DNA from: Ophiocordyceps camponoti-saundersi (nom. inval.)
Lineage: Eukaryota > Ascomycota > Sordariomycetes > Hypocreales > Ophiocordycipitaceae
Reading direction: 5' to 3'
DNA: 64,000 nucleotides
NCBI GenBank assembly: GCA_003339415.1
Contig: PDHQ01000089.1
Span: 1 to 64,000, forward strand
The notes beneath the pieces were generated by a model. The model saw only the letters and a program-made list of their open reading frames with translations, was not told the origin of the DNA and searched no databases. Shown here piece after piece: positions 10,560 through 22,000 of this stretch; position 1 is the stretch's first letter, and each line of letters begins with the position of its first letter. A program made the translations under genes and the position numbers.

Positions 10560-11494
10560 TGGCTCCAAGGCCGTTTGCCCGATAATTGAAGGGGATTTTT
10601 TTTTCCCACTCTTCTTCGTCCTCTCCTACCCCCCCTCCCCCCCCTTTTCTCATCATCATCATCATCATCATCACTACCATCATCAGCATCATTATTTCCT
10701 TTTGTTTTCTTACGCTTCGCTCCTTGTCTTCTGATACGTTTTTCTTTTCCTTTTCACACCGATCCGTCTTGCCTTCTCTCCTCGTTCTTTACAAGAGGTG
10801 AAAGGTGAAGATGACAGAGAGGAAAAGACGAAGGGGAGAGAGGGAGGGAGCCGAGAAAGGAAGACAGAAAGAAAGAAAAGGGGCCGTGCCAAAGAAGTGC
10901 AACCGTCTTCCACCCTCCTTTCTTTCTCATCACTTCCGGCTCTGGCTCTGGACCATCATGTCACGGTAGATGATGCCGTTACGTTGCACGCGGCAAAAGG
11001 ACTGAGGAAGGGGAATGGACGAAGATCTGATGTTGATGACAGGCGGTGGAATTCATCTTTGATTCCTATTACTTTCGCGATGGAAGACGGAGGGCGAAGA
11101 AGTCCCTTTTACTTTGTCCCCCCTTTTCTTCTTCCCCTTTCTTCCCTAGTCCGTTCTGTATATAGATGGCCGTACAGGGGACGAGACTCAGAAGGGATAG
11201 ATCACGGGTTAAGATCGAGATGAAGGGGGGGGAAGGAAAGGGGAAGAGGTGAAGAAGATAGATGAATATAAAAGATATTGACATTAAAAGGAGAGTCTGG
11301 AATGGGTGGTGAATTGGTGGTGAATGAGAGGTGAGGAAGGTGGAGAGAGGATATGACTGATGAGAGAGGATGAGAGGAGAAAAGAAAAGACTAAGAGAGT
11401 GAGTCGAGACATAGAGATGGTAAAGAACATGAAGGAGAGGTTATCAGGAATCGCAAGGACAGTGAAAGACGGAACAGAGAAAAGGATCAACAAA
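10560..11494. other. Intergenic, shared 3' region of convergent genes
   Basis: Lies between the stops of the RING gene (+) and the MFS gene (-). It contains a CAT/ATC trinucleotide run near 10650-10695 and purine-rich stretches (10796-10895 and 11280-11420). No credible gene, RNA or transposon signature was seen. Confidence 0.55.
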
Positions 11495-13122
11495 TCAAGG
11501 CTCAAACAGGTCTGAAGATTTCAACTTTTCCCTCAGCCGAGACCTCGCGGGCACGAATAGGGGAGAAGTGACGAAGAAGAGAAAGGCAGCCAGACCAAAG
11601 TAAGGCAACCCCATCCAGGCACCACCCCAGCTCATGCCAGCCGAGAGGGCGAAAGCCAAAGCCGGGCCGGCAAACAGCGAGCTCGAGGCCTCGACTATAG
11701 CAATCAAGGTCTGAAGGCCTGCCTGTTCGTGGGCGGCGACCAGGTGAGCGGCGAGGGAGCGGCAGAGGGGCGCCAGACCGTTGCCCAAGGTGTTGACGAC
11801 GAAGCCTGCGACGACCACCCGCATGCTCTTGCCGGCCATCAGGAGACAGCCCAGGGTAAGGGCCACGGCCGAAAGCTGGGCGAGGTACCGGTCCTTGGCT
11901 GCCGCGGGCGACGACGACGACGACGCACGGGATAGGAGCGCCTTGCTGTTGCCAAGACATGGGAGCACCACCAGCAGGAGCATGACGTTGACGGCGCCGC
12001 GGACCGACTGCAGGTAGCCGGCGTCGGCCATGGACCAGGAGAAGCGTTTGCTGACGTACTGGACGAAGAACTGGTTTGCTGCCGTCGACATGGGGACGGG
12101 GGCCAGGAAAGCGACGAGAACCAAGGCCAGCTCTGGTTTTCGCAGCATGCTCAACGACGCCCTGAGCCGAGTTAGGTAGCTGAAGAGGATGGGTGTATCG
12201 TCATCGTCGTCATCCTCTGCGTCCTTCTTGCGGGGAGGCAAGGTCTCGGGCACGAGCATCAACAGGGCCGCTCCCAGAAGACCCATGACGAAGCTCATAA
12301 GATACGGGAGCCAGGGGCTGGCTACTTGCATGAGACCTGATGAGACGACGGGCCCGACCACTCCGCCCATGAAGCTGCCCAGCGAGATTGTGACGAAAGC
12401 CGAGGCTCTTTTGATTATGTGTACGTGGTCAGCGGCATCTCAAGCATGGTTGCGGTATTAGGCAAAAAAGGGGGTCGGTGACGACGTACCGGTTTTGCTG
12501 CGTCGTCACATCCGAAACGGCGGAGAAGAGGGTAGAGTAAGTAACATGTCTGCCGCCTCCTATCATGAAGAATGCCGGAGCGAGCAGGATGGCCTGAATC
12601 GACGCCTGGTCACGAGCAAGGACGTAGGCGGTCCAGGCCGAGCCGAGGGTAAAGCCAGCTATGGAAAGTAGTATGACTGGCTTCCGACCGACTCTGACGA
12701 AGTCAATTCGGGGTTTTCAGAGAAGGGAGAGGGAAAACGAGATTTACTTGTCTGACAAGGCTCCGTATGGAAAAGCGACGAGGAGACCTAATAACGGGAT
12801 GAGCTCTTCCGAAGAGAGAAGAAAAGCAATGCAGAGACAAGAACTGACCGACGACAGCCTCGAGCGTTTCTAGAATGCCGTTTATATGGGCGAGTTGAGA
12901 CTGAACGGCGTCGGCCTTACAGACGCGTTCGTCGAAAAAGGAGAGTCGAGCATGATGAGCTCCATACTGACGACAAAGACGATCCTCAAGAAGCCGGTTC
13001 AGAGGAACGCTTCCGACAGAGCTGAAGCAGGATAAAGAAAACGTAACGAGCGATAAAAGAGCGACGGTCGATCTCGACGGGGCTGCGAGCGGCCGACCAA
13101 GGAGGGGCGTCGTCTCCTCCAT
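11495..13122 (-). CDS. Major facilitator superfamily (MFS) transporter
   Basis: Four minus-strand exons: 13122-12849, 12787-12748, 12693-12490 and 12407-11495, giving 476 residues. The introns are 61, 54 and 82 bp. The splices rebuild the MFS motif A, GALSDKVGRKP (residues 100-110), across two junctions, which strongly supports the model. The protein has about 12 hydrophobic segments, a central acidic cytoplasmic loop (EDDDDDD) between the two six-helix halves, and an N-terminal ETTPLL acidic dileucine-like sequence that could direct it to a vacuolar or endosomal membrane. The substrate cannot be predicted. It belongs to the drug:H+ antiporter/tetracycline-resistance-like group of fungal MFS proteins. 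It is the last gene before the AT-rich island at 13.7 kb and shows no RIP damage. Confidence 0.9.
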
Positions 13123-13697
13123 GGCGGAGCTGAGCGGAAGAAGATGAGATGCATCATCGTGGCTGACGAGTTGCTAACTTGGGTCGTTGTCGAAAGGAGC
13201 CTCGCTATTCACCGGCCAACCGGCGCGGAGAGGTTGTTTTCTCTCTGGTTGAGGAGCTTTAGGTATGGAGGGGTTATGGTTGTCCGGACACACACCCGCA
13301 GTTAACGAAAGGGATTCTCATTTCACGTGACTAGACGCACCGGAGCGACCGGCTCAGGGTATTTTCCGTCCCGTAGTACCGACGTTTTTGCTTTGCCTCT
13401 TTCTTTGAAAAAGCATTGTTAGACAGGCATCGAGGACGAAGGGTAATAAGGGGATAAAATGGGGCAAGGACAAAGGGACGGGAGGGAAGATAGCCTGATC
13501 ATCATCACCTTGCTATGAGCTATAGACCAATACAACGATTGAGCAACGAAGAACAGAACAAACGATCAGTGATATCATCATTCTATTCCACCCAAATGCA
13601 CTCGGCCGATCGAGCGTTTTCAGCATCTATAATTTCTTAGCAGGCATCTAAGTTCGTCGGAATTTTTTTTCGCCGGGCCCGGTAAAGACGTATCGAA
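13123..13697. promoter_or_regulatory. Promoter region of the MFS gene up to the repeat island
   Basis: Ordinary-composition DNA upstream of the MFS start, with a CACGTGA motif near 13326. No coding sequence recognised. Repeat sequence begins at 13698. Confidence 0.5.
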
Positions 13698-13702
13698 GTA
13701 GC

Positions 13703-13913
13703 AGCTGGAGGGGGAAGGTTAAAAGGGGATTGCGTCATTCTGGTCATATGACCAACACTTGCTTAACTGCCCAAATAGAGGGTGGTCATTCTTAGAGGAT
13801 ATACGGATATATACAGATCAATAAACAAGGGGCCTCATTAATCTTCGTATTGATCCCATTTCTCGTGCCTGTAATTGGCCCATTTGATCCCTCCACAGTT
13901 ATCCTGTCTAGCT
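13703..13913. repeat. Left direct repeat of miniature LTR element
   Basis: 211-bp terminal repeat, largely free of RIP. It retains CA and TG dinucleotides that are TA in the partner copy. Confidence 0.78.
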
Positions 13914-14216
13914 GGTGACCGAGAAAAGTTAACGGCAGACTCCAAGCACTTGAGGAAGAGAATAGCAAACTGCGGAAAGAACTTCATAATAATTAGGCTC
14001 TTCTTAAGCAAGTCCTAGACGCTATTAACATACCTACCTAGCCGGAAGACCTTATCTATAATAGGATCTAGTAAGATCTAATTATTCACTTAGCTATTAT
14101 AGCCTATTTATTCCCTCTCTTTATTTTCCCTCCTATTTATTATCTTACTTTTATCCTTTCTTTTATCTATCTTATCTTCAGACTTTAATTTACTGCTTTA
14201 GTGTTAGTAATAGACT

Positions 14217-14421
14217 AGCTAGAGGGGGAAGGTTAAAAGGGGATTGCGTTATTCTAGTTATATGACTAACACTTGCTTAACTGCCTAAATGGAGGGTGGT
14301 TATTCTTAGAGGATATATATATAGATTAATGAATAAGGGGCCTCATCAATCTTCGTATTGATCCCATTTCTCGTGCCTGTAATTGGCCCATTTGATCCCT
14401 CCACAGTCATCCTGTCTAGCT
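14217..14421. repeat. Right direct repeat of miniature LTR element
   Basis: 205-bp partner of the repeat at 13703-13913. It differs mainly by C-to-T and G-to-A transitions in CpA/TpG context. Confidence 0.78.
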
Positions 14422-14426
14422 GTAGC

Positions 14427-14729
14427 TGGTGGGCAGGTATAACGCCCTGCCACGGAAGGCACGATTAGTACGGCCGCGGGTACAAATTAGCACGACCCCC
14501 CTACCCCCTTTCTAGACAGATTATCATCCTTAGGTTAAGTTGAGCACGACCATTTTGCTGCTTTAAGGCAGTTATTGTACGGTGGCACGATAAGTGAAAG
14601 TAAGATAATAATATATTCGCAGGTTTCTACCTACGTAGCTAGGACTGTCTCCATATACGTGCGTCACGTGCTTAGACACGTGGCCTATAGCTATAATTAT
14701 CCTTTCTTTCTATACATCCGTAGTCCGTA
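14427..14729. other. Unassigned sequence between two repeats
   Basis: Intermediate composition, no gene. It holds a palindromic CACGTG cluster (about 14662-14683). It may be ancestral unique DNA between repeat insertions. Confidence 0.4.
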
Positions 14730-15178
14730 CGGATAGCCTCTAAGTAATCGGTATAGCAAATCTTAGTAGGTGTACTACCGCCGCCCTACCTAAGCGTCTT
14801 AACGTATACCTAGGTATTTTTTTTAAAGCTATCGTTACTTTCTCTGCCGCCGCCCTCGCCGCCGCCGTTACGATTGCCGGTGCTAGTGCCGGTGCCGGTA
14901 CCGTTACGATCGCTGCTGCCGTCGCTGCTATCGGCGTCAAGGCTGCCGGTGCCGCTACCGCTACCGGTATCGTTATAATCGCTGCTGCCGCCGCTGCCCT
15001 CGGCGTCACGTCTGCCGCTGCCGCTGCCGCTGCCGCCGCTACTGCCCTCGTAGAAAGTGGCGATAGCTTTAAAAAGCAGGTATATATAGGTACGTTAAGA
15101 TACGCTAGGGTAAGGCGGCGGTGGTGCTCCTACCTTAATTTACTATAACGATTATAGATTACTTAAAGGCTACTTTAA
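14730..15178. repeat. Fold-back element: about 130-bp inverted arms around a GCC/GCT-rich core
   Basis: The left arm (about 14730-14858) is the imperfect reverse complement of the right arm (about 15045-15178). Matched landmarks are TAGCCTCTAAGTAATC with GATTACTTAAAGGCTA, and AAAGCTATCGTTACTTTCT with AGAAAGTGGCGATAGCTTT. The core (about 14860-15045) is GC-rich trinucleotide-like sequence (GCCGCT, GCCGGT, GTTACGATC) standing out from the AT-rich surroundings. It could be a MITE or fold-back transposon. No transposase is present. Confidence 0.65.
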
Positions 15179-15701
15179 TATATTTTTACTAAGCCCGGTA
15201 AAAAGAAAGTTAAGCTAGCAAAGAGAAATTCTAATAAATTTAAATATAAGTATTTATATTTACTATAATACTTATTCTTATTAAATATAATATTTTAAAA
15301 TTAATAATATATACTTAATAATAAAGATAATTTTTTTTACTTAATATAAAATTATAAGATACTTAAAGTTACTTATAATCTATAAATATTTATCTTTTTT
15401 ACTTATTTTTATTTACTTTTATATTTTTATATTTAACTAAGCTTATTTATATTTTCTATATTTACCTTTACTTACCTTTATTTTTTTTTTCCGGCTAGAA
15501 AATATAAAATATACGCGCGGGTAAATAAAAAGATAGGTATTTATAAACTATAAGCGATATTTAAATCTCCCTAAGCTTTATATTACTATTACGTTACGTA
15601 GTAAAGTAAGTTAGAAAATACCTTAATAATTTAGTATATACCGCTAAATTTAGGAGTATTATATCTAATAAGAATAAGTGCCGTAGTAAATATAAATACT
15701 C
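14880..15701. repeat. 822-bp tandem duplication, copy 1
   Basis: Begins at GTGCTAGTGCCGG and runs through the GC-rich core, the right fold-back arm and a 460-bp AT-rich stretch to the start of copy 2 at 15702. It aligns colinearly with copy 2, with differences that are overwhelmingly C/T and G/A transitions. Confidence 0.8.
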
Positions 15702-16069
15702 GTGCTAGTGCCGGTGCCGGTACTATTACGATCGCTGCTACCGTTACTACTATCGGCGTTAAGGCTGCCGGTACCGCTACCGCTGCCGGTATCGTTATAA
15801 TTGCTACTACCGCCGCTGCCCTTAGCGTCACGTCTACCGCTACCGCTGCCGCTACCGCCGCTACTGCCCTTATAGAAAGTAGCGATAGCTTTAAAAAGCA
15901 GGTATATATAAGTATATTAAAACGCGCTAAGGTAAGGCGGCGGTAATACTCCTACCTTAATTTACTATAACGATTACGGATTACTTAAAAGCTATTTTAA
16001 TATATCTTTACTAAGCTTAGCGAAAAGAAAGTTAGGCTAGCAAAGAGAAATTCTAATAAATCTAAATAT

Positions 16070-16255
16070 TATAAAGGATTCGGGCTATGCTTAAATAGCT
16101 AAGTTACGTAAGGTAATTAATTATTTCCGCGCGCGGCGCGCGCGTAGATCGCCTACCCCTATTAGGCGTTATAACCCCTTTTTTATAATTCTTTATAATC
16201 GTTCTAAATAATAAAGTCACCTCCTTATAGATAGCCCGGAGGCCGAACCCTTATA
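16070..16255 (+). repeat. Outer gypsy 5' LTR
   Basis: 186 bp. Starts TATAAAGGATTCGGGC and ends CCCTTATA. It matches 32555-32740 throughout apart from transitions. Confidence 0.88.
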
Positions 16256-18484
16256 TAAAATAACTATTATTACGATAAATAACTTTATTTTTTAAAAGGT
16301 AATTATCGCCTAGCTATAATAATAGTAAGCGATAATTTCTAAGCTATAAGAGGTTCTATAAGTATAATATAATATTATTTACTCCTTAATATAATACCGG
16401 TAACCTTAGCTAGAGCTTTTACTATAGCCCTTACGCTAGAAACCTCTTCTATTAGGCTCCCCTTTTAATAGCGATAAAACCTTTTTTTTAGCTTAGCGGG
16501 CCTTAATATTATATAAGCTATCGGCGAATCGCGCCTTTATTAGTAATAATTATAACTAATAGGTTTTTTTTTTAATATTTATCGCTTATTATTTAATTAA
16601 AAGTAGCTTTATTTTTTAAATAAGGTAAGGAATATTAATATTAAGTTAAGACTTTTCTTAAATATCTCGATATAATATTTACTAACCCTTACCGCTATTA
16701 AATAGCTATAATAGAGTTAGAAAAGCTCTCTTAAGGTACCTCCGAGTTATTCTCTAATTTCCTTATTCGTTTTAAGGTAAAACTATCGCTTTTAGAAGGT
16801 ATTATATAAGTAAATAAAATTAAAGTAATATATCTATATTACGTACTTACCCCTAAGTTATAACGCTACTATCTTAGATATAATATTCCCTTCGATAATT
16901 ACGTTTCGGCTATAGCTTATATCTATTTTATTATTATTAATATTAAGTTATTTTAAATTAAAAATAAAAGTTAAATACCCTTTTCCCTTACTCTTTCCTT
17001 AGCGGCTTAGGATATTAATATACTTATAATAGATATCCGCTAAACTAATATAACCCCGGGGTATTCTTCCCGTAATTAGAGACGCGGTAAATATAAAGGG
17101 TAGCGTTTAGGACCCCGCTATTCCGCTCCCCGTATTTTTACGGAGGAATATAATAAGCGTTAAGTTAAAGAATATTATCTACGTTATAGCTAGGTAAGCT
17201 ACTTTGCGAGGGATTATCTAGTATACCTATCTTCGCCCTTATCCTTATTTATACGCTTTATAGAAACGGGAGAGGCCGACTAAAACGCTTATTCGGATTA
17301 GGGAAAAGAATCCCCCTTATACTAAGTCTTTTATAAAGGGAAGGTAATCGCGTTAATTTAATAGATAGTAATTTAAAAAACTAATTTACGAATATTATAA
17401 GGAATATAAATATAAGTCCTCTCCTTATCCCTATTTTCGTAAATTCTATTACCTTTATCGACGCGTAGGTAAATAATAGCTATAACTACTATACTATTAT
17501 AAGTAAGTTTTAGGTATAATATTACTATCTCTAACGTATTCCTCTCCCTATTTTACGTATAATCTATATTACGGTTTAAATCTACTATTAGAAATAAGTT
17601 TACTTTAAGGACTTCTCCTTAATCTATTATATTATTTAATTTATTACCGATATTAATAGCTAGTAGACGCTTATAGTTATATATATAATCCCTAGCCTAA
17701 CTTAGAATATAATCCTTAGCTCTCTTTAGATAGCGTAGTATAATATATCCCTTTACGCGAGATAATAATATCTTATAGTTTATTTTATAAATAACCTTAT
17801 TATCTTATATAGTAAAATACGAATTCCGAAATATCGAATAGTTACTATCCTAAGCTTAACTTTTACTATACTAATAAGGCGCGAATCCTATTAGTAAATA
17901 AGTTATCGTTTTCTTATTATTAGCTTATAAAATATTTTACGTATCTTACGAATTAAAATATTATCTCCCTTTACCCCGCTAGTTTCTTTACTTTCTAAAA
18001 TATCTAATTTTAGCGACCTTTTTAATAAAGAAAAAGCGAGCGTTTTTCCCCCTTATCGTAATATATACGATTACTATATTTATTTATAATAGTAGCCTAA
18101 TAGATTTTTACTACTATTACTTTAAGGGCTATTATATAATATACCGCGCGAATACCTCCTCGAAATATAAAAATAAATTACCGATCTAATAAATAAAGGA
18201 TAAATTTACGTAAGCTCGTTATCTATAGCCGCCTTAGTCCTCTTAGCTAAAAAGCCTAAAAGTAGCTAGTAATTTTATATTAATTATTAGGCTTTAAATT
18301 AACTTACTAAGTAAGATTACTATCTTTTACCCCTTATAAAAGAAACTTTATATAATTTTTCTAGCGCTTAGTAATTTATTAAACTTAATATACGCGCTAC
18401 TTTTTATAAAATATATATTATAAAGAGCGAGGAATATCTAACTATTTTCCGTATATATTTCGGGCTATTTGAATACCTTATTTA
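16256..18484 (+). pseudogene. Outer gypsy gag and N-terminal pol remnant
   Basis: No open frame survives, but plus-strand translation keeps family motifs. Near 17176-17220 is a CCHC zinc knuckle whose cysteines have become tyrosines (YLRYS, then YFARDY), as RIP of TGT/TGC predicts. At the right end is reverse transcriptase sequence reading EEYLTIFR, then FGLFEYLI, which stops exactly at the ATTTA duplication of the inner insertion. Stops are mainly TAG/TAA derived from CAG/CAA/TGG. Confidence 0.75.
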
Positions 18485-19088
18485 TAATACGGAACGTGTA
18501 ATAACACCCCTATAAATCGCCTAACCTCTTATAATATTTCCCTAGGATTTCCTAGGATTTCCCGCCTTAGGATTTTACTTAGATTTCCCCTAGAAACTTT
18601 ATTACCTTTACGCTTAGGAAATTACTAGGATTTCCTCTTAGGATTTCTCTATAATAACTTTTAGGATTTTACTAAGATTTCTAGTAAGATTTAATATTAA
18701 AATATACTTTTAGAAATCTCCGGATTTTACTAGGAAATCCCTATATATTAGGAAATTACCGCGTACTAAGAAATCTCTATTTTACTAATATACTTAGAAA
18801 TTACCGTAAAATCCCCTTAGGTAAATATTTTTAAGATTATATTAGGAAATCTTCCTTAAGCTCCTAGCTATATAATTAGCTTAGTATTTTTTTAAGTAGT
18901 AATTTAAATTTTTTTATAATTATTATTTTAATTTTTAAAAAACTTTTACTTATATTTATATTTTTTATAATAGCTATTTTATAATTTTATAATCGGTAGC
19001 TAGCTTATCTCCCTTTCCTATATATTATATCTAATAGCTAGCTTAGTATATATAACTATTAATAAATTATATATATAAGTATATATTA
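18485..19088 (+). repeat. Inner gypsy 5' LTR (604 bp)
   Basis: Starts TAATACGG and ends ATATATTA; these are TG...CA ends after RIP. It contains a dense array of TAGGATTTC/GAAATCCTA-type motifs between about 18540 and 18860. Confidence 0.92.
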
Positions 19089-22000
19089 ACTAATAGTAAT
19101 TTTATATTTTATTAACTTATAGATTTTTAGCTATTAAGGTAATAAGTTAAACCTAAAATATTTTTTATTAATAAAACTTTATAAGCGTAAATCTTTAGCT
19201 TAGAAAAAAGCTTTATTATATTTATTATTTAACCCTAGCTATATATTATTTCTTTACCCCTAAACTCCTTAAGGTAATTAAGGAAGAAGTTATAGCTAAG
19301 AAAGAAGAAGCTTATATTTTTAATATTTATAAAATAGTAAAGAAACCTTACCTTTTTAAAAGTAAATTTCCTCCGTTATAATACGGGGAAATAAGGCCGG
19401 TTTAAAAATACTTACTATATTAGGATAATCCCTAAAAAACTAAGTTACCTATTATAATTAAACTTTTCCTAATTAATCTAAATATTATAGTAAACCGTAA
19501 TTAATTATTTAAATAAGTAAATTAACTAAAGTATATATTTAATAATATCCCTTACTTATTTAGAATTTCCTTAAAAAACTAGCTATTTTTTATTTAAAAA
19601 TACCTTCGAATTATAAGTAATACCGAAGGAAAAGGTAAGTAGCTTACTTTACCGGTAAAAAGTAAGGAAAATACCGGAGTCCCTTTTTAGGAAGAAGGTA
19701 AGGAGGAAACCTCCTCTTAGGATAAAAGTAAGAAAACCTCTACGCTATAAAAATCCTCTCTAAAAAGAGAACTATCTACCTTAAGGAAGAATACCTTAAT
19801 TAGGTAGTATTTTCTAAATCCTCCTATAATATCGTTTAATTCTAAAAAACCTCCTCTACTTTCCGCGGAAGAGGAAAAAATAGTACGGATAGTTAATAAT
19901 ATACTTTACTCTTATAATATTATATTTTAAAACTTAGATTACCCTAAATATATTAACTTAAATAATAATTTATAATTATATAATTAATTAAAATTATAGA
20001 AATTATCTAAATAATAAGTTAAGTTATAAGCTAAAAATATTAGATAATTTAAGCTTATTAGTATTTTTAATATTATTTTCGATTAGATTAAAAAAAACTA
20101 ATTAAATTATTATTTACTAGAATATTAATTAATTTATAAATATTTTAAAATAGGTTACCGCTTAAAGTAAGGATTATATAGATAAACTTATATAACTTAT
20201 TCCCTCTCTTCTTCGGGGTTATATTATAAAATAATATTTTAGAGATCTAAACCCTTAGATTAGATTAAAACTTACCTTTCTTAGTCTAGGAATCTAAGGA
20301 TAAGTAAAAGCTTTTTAGAAAAGGTTTACTATCTAACTTAATATTACCGCTTTTACTATATAAAAATAAAGCTTTATATTTTAGGATATACTCGCTAGAA
20401 AGGATTTCCGATTATAAATATTTAAAATAAAGAGAATAGCTTAAGTAGCTTTTTATTCTAAATAATCTATACTAATAATTATCTTTTCTTATTTTAATAT
20501 TTTTCTTTAAGAAACTTTCCGATAACTAACTAGCGAAGATACTTTAGATAACTAAATATATAAATACGAATAACTTATTCCGAACTTTTAAACTAAGCTA
20601 ATTAGAGGAATATAAGGTAATTTATAAAATAACGCTACTTAGTATATAGCTTTAAGTAAGTTACCTTAACGTAAATATAAGGTAAATAATTCTAAGGAGA
20701 AATCCTTACGAAATCTAAACTATTAACCGGATTATAAACTAAACGATTTCCTTAGAAAGCTAATAGATAATACTCGGAAACCTTTCGATAAGAATATTAA
20801 GTTTAAAATAAAGATAAAATAGCCTTTCCTAAAGAAAAATAGAGAAGGCTTAAAAGGTAATCCTATCTTTATTAATCTTACTTATAAACTTACCGAATAA
20901 GATCCTAATACTAATAAAGTCTTTATAATCTTTTCTAAGATACGTAATATAATCCTTAATATCTTAGAATATAATCTAGATAATAAAACTAACTTATCTA
21001 AATTATCTAAGGCTAAAAAAGATAAGTAATTAACTAATAACTTATATTATCTTATTTCGGATTCTAAGAAATATAAGATAAAACCTTTTAATATTATTAG
21101 AGACCTCCTTTCTAAAAACTTTCTTATTATCGAAGTTACTTCTTAGATAACTAATTTTCCTCTAAAATAAATTTCCTATTTTTCCTATATAAAGATTTTA
21201 GTATTTAATAAAAATAAACTATTTAATATTATAAAAATATATATTAATACTAAAATAAATAAATCCCTTATTAGGAAAAACTTACTTAATAAGTTTAATA
21301 ATATTAACTATAATCTAATAATAATTTAAAGCTTAAATAATATCGGATTAGCCTTAACTTATAGTTAGGCTACCTTTACTTTATATATTATCGGTAAAAT
21401 CGATAATAAGTTTTATATTAGTAAGTTTAAAGCTAGCGCTTAAGTTATTAAGTATCTTTTTACCGGAGTCCTATTAGGATAAGGATTCTTAATCCCTTAT
21501 AAAATCGATATTTTTAATTTTCGATAAGAGCTTTAAATTTAACTTTACGGAGGAATATATATCGAATACTATTTTACTTATAGAGGATTAGCTATTTATA
21601 AACGTATAATAGCTGCTTTAGTAATAATAATCCCTCCTCTTTTAATAGGCACGATTTTAATATTAATTAAAAATCCTCTTAAAAATCGTAACCTTATCTT
21701 TTTCCCTAACTCTTATTTCCTCTTAAGTTTAATTATTTATAATTACTTTTATTTAACTATCTTTAACTTAAGTAATAAACTAATCTTTTTTAAACGAAAA
21801 GAAAAAGTTAGTATTATATTAGATCTTAACGATTAATTTTCTTTTATAATCCCTTAATAAATTACTAAGAAAGATACCTTAGATAACCCCGATAAATATT
21901 TAACGCTAGATTCTTTTTTAGACTAAATAATATTATTTAAAGAAACTAATACTAACTTACCTTCTATTAATATCTTAGACTTAAGTTAACCTTATTAGTT

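Larger units (their letters stand above)
13698..14426. mobile_element. Miniature LTR element (TRIM-like) with GTAGC target duplication
   Basis: Two direct repeats, 13703-13913 (211 bp) and 14217-14421 (205 bp), flank a 303-bp centre. Each repeat starts AGCTRGAGGG and ends GTCTAGCT, so its ends are inverted copies (AGCTAGA/TCTAGCT). The five bases GTAGC occur immediately before the left copy (13698-13702) and immediately after the right copy (14422-14426), as expected for a target-site duplication. The total is about 719 bp, far too short for a full retrotransposon. The centre keeps a stretch that reads as a coiled-coil peptide (RLQALEEENSKLRKELHNN) before stops. The left repeat is almost clean; the right one carries C-to-T and G-to-A changes. 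The alternative is a deleted larger LTR element. Confidence 0.75.

Noticed and set aside
11495..11960. Overlapping 152-residue minus-strand frame within the MFS gene
   Set aside because: A shifted-frame shadow of the transporter's last exon; Arg/Pro/Gly-rich with no family features.
14740..15009. Ala/Ile/Val-rich minus-strand frames at 14740 and 15631
   Set aside because: Translations of the GCC/GTT triplet core of the fold-back element, repeated in both tandem copies. Low complexity, no start context, not a gene.
18540..18860. CRISPR-like array because of regularly recurring TAGGATTTC motifs
   Set aside because: Spacing is irregular, units occur in both orientations, the array is duplicated in both LTRs, and the organism is a fungus.
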